From NCBI GenBank assembly GCA_034096865.1, contig JAWQFJ010006313.1, forward strand, positions 42,501 to 106,500: a stretch of DNA of 64,000 nt, given 5' to 3'. Position 1 is the first letter of the stretch. Every line of letters starts with the position of its first letter. The notes under the pieces were generated by a model. That model was not told the DNA's origin, ran no database searches, and saw only the letters and a list, made by a program, of their open reading frames with translations. This DNA comes from Theodoxus fluviatilis (Eukaryota; Mollusca; Gastropoda; Cycloneritida; Neritidae). This document shows positions 23,201-33,467 of this stretch, piece by piece. The translations under genes and the position numbers were made by a program.

Positions 23201-26200
23201 CAGGACACGCCCACTGGCTCGCTTGGTTTGAATGACTGAGGTGGCATACCTATTGGTTTCCACTCTCTACAGGCTTCGCATCATCTGGCATCCTGACTTG
23301 CAAGCCAGCTGTACTGTCATTGAAAGGAGTTACGATTGGAAAATTGTGCAGGTTCCGTGACCATGTAAACATGTAGTCATCGTCATCGCTATCCACTTCT
23401 GGAAGATGTGGATCAGCTCGAGGCACACCAGATGTGGAGGGAGAAGGTTGTATTCCTATCTCACTACAAAGTGATAGGACGTGCTACAGCCTCAGTCATG
23501 CCCGAAATACCAGCACCGCTGCTGGTCGACGCGAACGCAGACAGCGTGGCTGACCCAAATTCGCCATCACCATCACTGTCAGTTTCCTCATCATGAGCGA
23601 GAGGAAAAGCTCCATCATCATCATCACTGAAATTACCTATGTCATGAAAGCATCCTCCTCCACATCAGATCCTTCCTCTAAAACAATCTCTAGTGCTTCC
23701 TCCAACTCACTTCGTTGCTCCCGCCCCGACGCCATACTCGCCTGATATCTCGCTCCTCTTAGCACATGCCTAAACAGAGCTATAATCTGGCCAGGTGAAG
23801 TCAGAGGGGTCACTAAATGGTCACAAATGATAGCAAATAGTGTGGTTTCAGACTACACAAACCCCGTTGGTGTGATCAGGGCCCCTTACAACAGAGAAAA
23901 TTATGCTAATGCGCCACATCATATGAAGCGACGCATCGTGAACGACTACGTTTGGCATGCCGTGTCATATGATGCGGCACGTCGCGAATGAGTTAACTCA
24001 CTGGAGTCGTGGCTAAATAGTGTGATCAGTCCTCTGGGATCGTAAGTTTTTCATGCATTTTCAAAATATAATAAAGATACAAAGGCATAAGATAACAATA
24101 CAAATTATAAATCAAATGAAAGCTTGTTTTTTACTCTTTACATTCAAAGAATGATTTAAGGGATTAAAAATGCTAATTATGAATTACACACCATAGAATT
24201 GAATGTGTACATGCACGAAAATGAAAAAGTACCCAAAAAATCAGATCACTAGCTGTTATGGGAACCTTACAAGTGCCTAGAAAAGGAGAAACTTTAAATG
24301 TAAATATCCAAGTAATGCAAATGTGTATAAACATTTAGTACAGACAAATACAAGCAGATGGAGGCTAGCAATCAACCAAATCAAAGTATTTGTTCATAGA
24401 ATTGGTAGATCAAATGTTTTGCAGAACGCTTTCCCGCTTTTTTGTCAACATACACACCACATGCACAAAGGTTACGATTTCCGATCGAAATATTCTAAAG
24501 GGAAGTAAATCTGCTTGCAAATTCCTTCAGCTATATAGGCTAACAAGATTTACCTCCCTTAGACCGTTATAGGAAAGGGAGAAATTTGCAATCGCATCGC
24601 AAACAATCTCGCGATACGACTCTGGCAGGACGCCTATCGCGATATTTCTTGCAATACGACTCTAGTGAGTTAAGGCAAATTCAACATTCACCACACAGAT
24701 TATCATAGGGTTGTTAAAAGTATACAGTCACTAAATGGAAAAGATGTGCAACAATAAACAATAAAAGTGATACTGATTTTAGTTATGCAATACATATTTC
24801 CTCATTTGAGCTGTGCAGAAGTTGAACATGGCTATGAAATACCACCATATTTAAAAAAAACAAAGTCTACAATTATATGCAATTTTCATTTTTACTCACT
24901 TTCTGGGGATGGACAGCTCACGGATGGCATTCACAGAATCATTGTTGTCATTGTTCTGGATGAAATCTTTGAGTATGGTATCCTGAAAGTAACAAGACAA
25001 ACTACATGAACAGGACTCAGAAGAACATCATGTGCCACTTACAAAATCATTCAGATATATCACAACTTCAGCAATACTACATCTTTTATCCAGTGCAAAG
25101 ACAATGATCTTCTCCATGACGATCTCTTCTACAGCAGTGATGGACGGATGGATGGTGTTTTACGGCCTATCAGCTTTTGTAGGCTATATAAGGCCATTAA
25201 GCACAAAAATCACTATAACAGTTTAGAGTAAACGCAAATCAAGTCACAGTGTCCCTAGTTATTTGCCTCTTACGAATCACGTAGGGAGAAGCGGTGGGTC
25301 AATTCTTACCCCGAACCCACAGGGGGATTCTAAAGCAGTGAATCAATAAGTTGATAACTGAAATTACAATGATCATATATCCACGTCTGACCATTCACAC
25401 AAGTCCTGTTGCTGCAGTTGGATCCTCTATGGGTTGGGGGTGAGAATAGTCCCATTGCGTCTCCCTATGCCATTCACACAAGTCCTGTTGCTGCAGTTGG
25501 ATCCTCTATGGGTTGGGGGTGAGAATAGTCCCATTGCGTCTCCCTATGCCATTCACACAAGTCCTGTTGCTGCAGTTGGATCCTCTATGGGTTGGGGGTG
25601 AGAATAGTCCCATTGCGTCTCCCTATGCCATTCACACAAGTCCTGTTGCTGCAGTTGGATCCTCTATGGGTTGGGGGTGAGAATAGTCCCATTGCGTCTC
25701 CCTATGCCATTCACACAAGTCCTGTTGCTGCAGTTGGATCCTCTATGGGTTGGGGGTGAGAATAGTCCCATTGCGTCTCCCTATGCCATTCACACAAGTC
25801 CTGTTGCTGAAGTTGGATCCTCTATGGGTTGGGGGTGAGAATAGTCCCATTGCGTCTCCCTATGCCATTCACACAAGGCAAATAACAAGGGAAAGCACGT
25901 CCCATGTTCACTCCAAATAGTTCCACTGATTTCGTGATTAATGGCTGCACATGGCCTACAAAGGCTGATAGGTGCTATAACTTTTTCCATTCATTCATTC
26001 ATGCTGCAGTGGGCATCTGCTGCTACAAGTCACACTTACCACCGTCTTTTTCAGCTCCTCCTTGGAGAAGTTTGTTTTCTTGTTGGACTTGGCCTTGTCC
26101 GGGTTAGCCTGCTTGATGGTGATTTGAGGCTGCAGTGGAGGAAAACAACTGCTGATACTGATCACCTAAGCAGACGTATTGCTACATCCAGTTGTTCCCA

Positions 26201-26430
26201 TAATGCAGACCTCTGACTTTTACCATTTTCCAAGTTCCTCACAATCCACACATTCTCTTGATATGTTTTTCTTAGAATTCAAATACTTCCACAGAGAACT
26301 TCACAGTTGACATAATTCCTGTATGCAAAGCCTTCCAGGCTAATCTGGCTCAAGGCCTGTTGTGATTGTGCTGTACTAGCAATCTTAGGCAACAACAACA
26401 CACACGCACGCACGCACGCACATACGCACG

Positions 26431-26468
<38 letters not shown>

Positions 26469-29013
26469 AGTTGTGGTTGAGGAAACATGTCAAGAAAAAA
26501 AAGAATTGGTAGGTCTTTCTGAACTTTTTTTTTCTTTTTTCTTTTAAGAACAGGCCAGGCTAATCATAAACTTTTTTCACTGAAGGCGCTTTTCATAACT
26601 TACATAGAGGATTCCCTGAGTGCTCATTGGGCAGAGAAGATGGAACAGCACAGTTCAGTGGTTACTGTCAATCTCTTTTTGTTTTCTTTTTGGCTCGATC
26701 CGGAAAAAAAAGGTTTAGGGTTGGCAGACAAAAAAAGGGGGGGTTGCTCACATTACCGTAACCACATTTATCTTCTCTTTTTTTTCAGCCTTCTCTAATC
26801 AAGACGCAGAACTAGCTCAAGAGGATATCACGTCCCTGTAAGTCCCACCATTCATGCAAATTAGGTTCCTAACCAAGGGGACCGGGGCTTGCTCACCTGT
26901 TTGGCCATGATGGGGTTGATGGAGAGGGGGGGTTCCGGGGAACTGCCGTTGCGAGGGGGGAAGGCAGTAGGGGGAGCCACAGGGTTGCCCAGCTGGGCAG
27001 ACTTGGGCAGCTTGTTGGGCACGTTGGGTTTGAGGATGAAGTTCTTCACTGGACGCAGGCTGACCTCCTCCTGGCCGCCCGAGCCCTGGCTGCCTGGCGC
27101 CCCCCCTCCCTTGTTGTCCTGCTGCTGCTGCTGCTGCCCCATCCGCACAAAGCGAGGCGGCAGATCCCTGGCGCCCCCACCCCCACTTCCCCCACCACCC
27201 TCACCACCATCACTACCTCGTCCTCGGCCCCCTGAAATGGCAAGGACAAGCACCACTGCATCAAGGCAAAGAAGCTTCAATCAGCAAAAGAAAAAGTAAT
27301 TACAATGTAATGCTCTCTTAGAATACCTTACTCAAGATTCAACATGAATATCCGTTTGTTCTATCTGAGCAGACTGAACTTCACATAAATAAAATGGGCC
27401 ATTTACCAAGTTTCTACTGCAAGCCTATTCAATGCTGAAGAGGCTATCATATTGCCACCTAGTCATAAATCACTTTCTAGGTCAATGGAGAAACACAGGA
27501 GGCCCTAGGGCACAGCTTACCTTGCTTGAAGTGGGGGGCAGACTGTGAAGAGGGCGACTGTTGATTCTGCTGGTTCTGCTGGTTGCCATGACGGCCGTTT
27601 CGGGGACTCCCACCCTCCTGCCGTCGATTGAAGTTGTTCTGGTAACCTGCCATCAAAGCCATCCAATGATGTCACTAGAACATCTGATGGGAAAGACTGA
27701 GGAAAACGACATGTGAAACACACTTCAAAAACTGACTGGGAGCATGTTTCCTAAGAAAATATTCAACAGGAAACTTTTTGTATTGACAGTAAACAAAATC
27801 CCAGGCGACATCCCTAATTCAAAAAGAGAAAGATCATTGTCACCATTACAAACAGCAGACATGCCAGAAGACCCCTGCTAGATTCATTATCACATTGCCC
27901 CTAACTGTCATGATCTCCTGGCATACGACCATCATTGTTCATAGCTATATTATATGCCATTCAGAAACAGGTGAGGAACAAATGATCAATGATTCTCAAT
28001 TAAGAGTCTATGACTAAGAAATGCAAGAAGCAACTCACCTTGGTTGGGCATATTGTTTCTGTTGTTGCGACTGATGCTGGGAGGGAACTGAGGTGCAAAG
28101 TTGTCTACCTGGATGACCCCCGGACCCGTCCCAATTGAGTTGACTGCAAACAAACAAGGAGAGCCAGTTGTCAACAATGGCAGTGAAAGGTCACTTCACC
28201 ATTTACCAGTCCACCTCCAACTGATCTCTTGTAACACAACTCCTTGAATGTTCACACCTCCCTATATATAAACTAAAATTTCTTTCAGCTTGAACAAATC
28301 CACCCAAAGTACAGAAAACTAACTCACTTCAAGTAAAACTTAACCACCCACAGCCACTAGTGCCTAAAATTCTCATTGCATTGCCAACTTGTCTTTACAA
28401 GACAGCTTCCACCAAGCAACCACTTCACACAAAACACTGCTACTCATTAAGTTCCATCCTTGCTCCCCATGTGGGTTTGGTTTAAGAATTGACCCACCGT
28501 GTCTCCCTACGCGATTCATAAGAGGTGAATAATTAGGGACACCATGACTTGATTTGCGTTTCTTCTAAACTTTTATAGAGATTTTCGTGCTTCATGGCCT
28601 TACATAGCCTACAAAGGCTGATAGGCCGTAAAAGCCTATCCATCCATCCTTCCATCAAAGCCTGCAGCTCCATTCTGGAGAAGCCCAGGAAACCCAGGAA
28701 GGACTTACCCATGGTTCCCACAGGGGGAGGGCCGAAGAGGTCTCCAAGGCCACCCCCTGGGGGCCCCGCACCCCCTCGCCATTGGGGGCCCAGGCCATTT
28801 GACATGCGGCTCATCATCCCCCGGTCTCGACCCCCTGCCGTCGGTGACGGAATGTACACGCCCATTTCCTGCAAGACACATCAATGGTTAACCTGGGCTG
28901 CATAAAGGGCAGGAGGAAAAGGAAAACAACATCAAACCACTCATATGTATTGTATGGGCAGATGTATTTCGAGCAGCTCCGTGTCAAGGTAGACACGTTA
29001 AATGTCTAATCCT

Positions 29014-29087
<74 letters not shown>

Positions 29088-32000
29088 AGCCACCTGAAAG
29101 GTTGTATCAAGAAGAACAGTGCCTTCCCTGAATGAAAGAACAAGCTTCGCCGGATTATGATGCCGAGTTTCGTCGTATGAAAAAAAAAATCGTCGTTTGG
29201 TTCTGAGCGCTCGCTGAGTGTTTAAACCCGGTGTCAGTTCGGGTACATGTGTGTGGGTGAACCCACAAGTGTCTATGGCCTTTAGATCCTCTCTTTCCAA
29301 GGTGTAGTCTTGAGAGAGAGAGAGTGTGTGCTTGTGAATGCCCATTTCTGAGTGGACATCGCTTTTGGGCAGAAATTTTCGTTGGTGGAAAATTCGAGAA
29401 TCGTCGTCACCCATCAGCGTGAACTTGTGAGTAATCGGGGGTCAACTTTGGTTTCGGGTCAGTAAAATTAATTCTCTACTTTTCAGTCAGAAAATAGACT
29501 GATAGAATTGATAGACATTTTCATTCATATTGCCTTAAATTTGATTTTACTCATAATTAAGTCTGATTAAAGAAAATCTTTGATGAACATTGTGTCATGT
29601 CATGCGAGCGTGAGACGAAAGTGAGTGAACAAGAGATACCCCTAGTCACTCAAACAGAAAGAATTTGAGAATTGTGTGAGTGAGTGTGGAGGGAGGTGAT
29701 AGCAGGGCTGCCTACCCTCCTTTTCCGATTTCAGTATTACCAAGTTCCAATTTCCGTATTTCAGTTCCGATTTCAGTATTAAACCGTGCGACAGTGCAAG
29801 AAAACAAAGCAACTTTAATCATTAACCAGGGACCAAAAGATAAAACAAAACATACCTGATTTTATGTACACTATATACAATAGTTCTGCAGCTTGTTTAC
29901 TGTGACAAAGACTGGTAGTAGGCACTTTTCAGGCCTTTCAGGTCTTTGACACTGTAGTTTCTGTCAAGGGCTTGTCCAGGCCTGGACTTGGCTACCACCA
30001 AGGCCTCCAAGGTGTCGGATCCCATGCTGCCTCTGAAGTGTGTTTTGTTCTTTCTCACGACTGAGAAAATGCGCTCACAGTGAGCTGATGAGTGAGGGAT
30101 TGTCATTATGGCAAGCATAACCATGGGGAGGTGTGGGAAGAGGAGGTCTTCCCCTACACCTACACTCAGTTTGTCCAATGCCGCCATTGGGAGGTTCAGT
30201 TCTACTGTCAAGTCTACCATCATCGCCTCAGCTCGAATTACGTCGATGTCGATTTGGGACACTTTCGAAGGAGGCGGTGTAAAATATTCACTGATAGGTT
30301 TTTGCGCTGCTGCGACCTTCTTCTCCTCATTTTTCTTCACATGCTTTGGGCCTTCAACATGCCTTTCGATATCGTTGGCGCCACCACTGGAGATGCTGAA
30401 CTGGTTATCACAAGTCGTACATTTGACAGTGGAGTCAGTGGTGCCGCGGACTATAAATGGATACTTCTCCGTGTACGCTGGAATGTAGACCTGCGACCTC
30501 CGCTGTTTCTTCGATAATTCAGAAACACAATCGCTTGGCTTTCGTTTTGACGCCATTGTTGCACATGAACACTGCACATACCGGCACTCTCCGGAAAAAC
30601 ACTTCGTGCGTTGCGCTTGCGCACTGTACGAAAATGAAGTCACTCGGCAATCTTCGGAAATATTTTCGCGCGCTGCGCCTGCGCATTACAGAACAAACCC
30701 ATTCGGCAATCATCGGTAGACTGCTTCGGAAAACGATTCGCGCACAGCCACAGGCCAACAATTTTGGAAATTATTTTATTATAGTTTTTATTTTGATATT
30801 TCCGGAACGCAAAATAAACTCCCGTATTTTCCGGAACGCTCGCCGATTGTTTTAAATTTCCGGACAAAATACGGAATTTCCGTACGGGTAGGCAGGCCTG
30901 TGATAGCCATGAAACTATCACAACTTGTTCCCTGACTAGAAAGCCAGTTAAAGCAACAAACTGAACAATAGCCAGTACAGACACCATGGCACCAAATCAG
31001 TGCCAGCTACTACACAAACTAATCAAAGAGGTGAAGAGACTTACTTCAGCAGCTTCCAGGCGGATCTGGGAGATGGTTTTTGGTCTGTGGTCAAAAGCTA
31101 CTCTACGTGGCACCCACTGCAAGGACAAACACAAAAAGGCATCTTACTGAGCTTGCACTACTTGTCCCCATTAGGAAATAAAAATTGTGGTTAAGGTAAC
31201 ATGGCAAAGAAAATTTGGGTCAGTAGGTTAGCCAGATTGAATATTAATCAAGCTTTTTTCACTGCAAACACTTTATAAAACTTCAAATATTGGATTCCCA
31301 GAGTGGTCATGAGGTAAGGAAAATGGGATGGCATGCAGTTAGTATTTTACCATTTATATCTTTGTATTCTTTTTTAAGCATTATTAAAACATTTTTTTAA
31401 GTTTAGGGTTGACAGAAAACAAGGGTCAGGTAGGTTACTGTAACCATAACTTTTCTAATCAATTCTGAATGAAAAACTTGTGTGCTACTGCAAGTATTCT
31501 TCCATTTGTCAGGTATTGGAAGCAAAATCTATGAGTGTTCATATTCAAAACAAGAAGGGCAAAGCTCATACGACTCACATGCTTGACCTTGACCTTTATA
31601 TGACTTTGACCTTCGGGTGACCTTCAAGGTCAAGGTCAAACAACTAAACCTACCAATGACATCATACACAAAGAAATGCTTTACACATTTTTCCTACCAA
31701 AATACATGTGACCTTGACCCAAGGTCAAGGTCATCCAAGGTCATGCAACACAAAGCTGTTAATTCAAGACATAGGAAGCACAATGGTGCTTATTGGCACT
31801 TTCTACCATGAGATATAGTCACTTTTAGTGGTTCACTACCCCATTTTGGTCACATTTCATAAGGGTCAAAGTGACCTTGACCTTGATGATATGTGACCAA
31901 ATGTGTCTCATGATGAAAGTATAACATGTGCCCCACATAATTATTAAGTTTGAAACAGTTATCTTCCATAGTTCAGGGTCAAGGTCACTTCAAAACATGT

Positions 32001-33386
32001 ATACAATCCAACTTTGAAGAGCTCCTGTGACCTTGACCTTGAAGCAAGGTCAACCAAACTGGTATCAAAAGATAGGGCTTGCTTTGACCTATATACCACT
32101 TGTAGCTAAGGTCGCCATTCTCAATAACGTGGGAGAAAATTGGGAAAATGTGAAAAATGACTGTTTTTGAGACCACATTTATGGCTCCTGTGACCTTGAC
32201 CTTGAAGCAAGGTCAAGTCACTGTGTATGTTTTTTGAGGCCTTGTCATCATACACCATCATGCCACATTTGGTGTTGATAGACTTGATAGTCTCCGAGAA
32301 AAATCCAATGTTTAAGGTTTTTACGCCCGGACGGACGGACGCCCGGACGGACGGACGCCCGGACGGACGGACGGACAGACGACACGGCTCAGTACATAGA
32401 CTCACTTTTGCTTCGCATGTGAGTCAATAATACACAGGATCTCAAGGGTATACTGAAAGAATGCAATACTTGACATCATGTAACACATGTGAACAAACAC
32501 AAAAAGCACAGCTTACTTTGTTGTTTCGTAGGTCCACACAATCCCGCAGCATGAACCGAATCCTGGCTGGCAGATCTGAGTGGACGATTAGCCGCTTGAT
32601 GCGATCAAAGTACTGATTCATCCAGGCCTGAAATCAAGACACAGACAAAGAAAGTCATAAAGAGCCAGTGACAAAATATCAGCAATACAAAGCACCCCAC
32701 GCAAACAAATTCAGAAGCTGTAAAACCATTTCTTTTTCAGTAGCCCATTCATTACTCCAAAGATTGTTATTAGTAACCTCAAACAGCCTGCATCTTTTTC
32801 TTCCATAGTTATAAGTAAGGCATCTTGCGAGGACCTGCATGACTCACCTTCGCTCGGGCTGTATCCAAACGAGGCCCCACTGTCCGCATTATCTGGCACA
32901 GACATTCAAGGTCTTCAGACGTGTCCCGAATCTGCGTATGTTTCTTCTTCTCCAACAGCTGCTTGATGCACTTGTGGAGAATCCCTTCATGCAGCATCTG
33001 TAGCTTCCCCAGCTCACCTGAATAGAGAATACCTCACAAGTCAGCCCATTCTAAAACTCGGGTGAAAATGTCCAGGACAAGGGGAAGTATAAGCTCCATT
33101 ATAGCCAACGCAGCCTTAGTGAAAATCAATCAGATGCAATTGATCAGACTTGCCATTCTTGTTGACAAAAAAGAAGAAGCAGGAATCAAGATGGCAACAA
33201 AAAGGAGGCAGCATTATGCATTGGAGACTGATATATTGCAGGAACCAACATACAAAATTACCGCAATCTCCAATTCTCTTTTAGTGCCTACAAATAGCTT
33301 TGCTAGCAGTCAATCAGCTTGAGGAACATGCCACTCATCTTTACCGAGGGAAGCGACAGCGTAACCCAACATTACATGAAACTCGT

Positions 33387-33467
<81 letters not shown>

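Larger units (their letters stand above)
20523..23996 (-). mobile_element. piggyBac family 2 element (decayed), TTAA-bounded
   Basis: TTAA at both ends with inverted termini TTAACTCATTC(A/G) (left from 20523, right ending 23996). The interior is a broken transposase gene on the minus strand. It sits in the eIF4G2 intron between exons 11 and 12, in the same transcriptional sense as the host gene. Confidence 0.85.
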
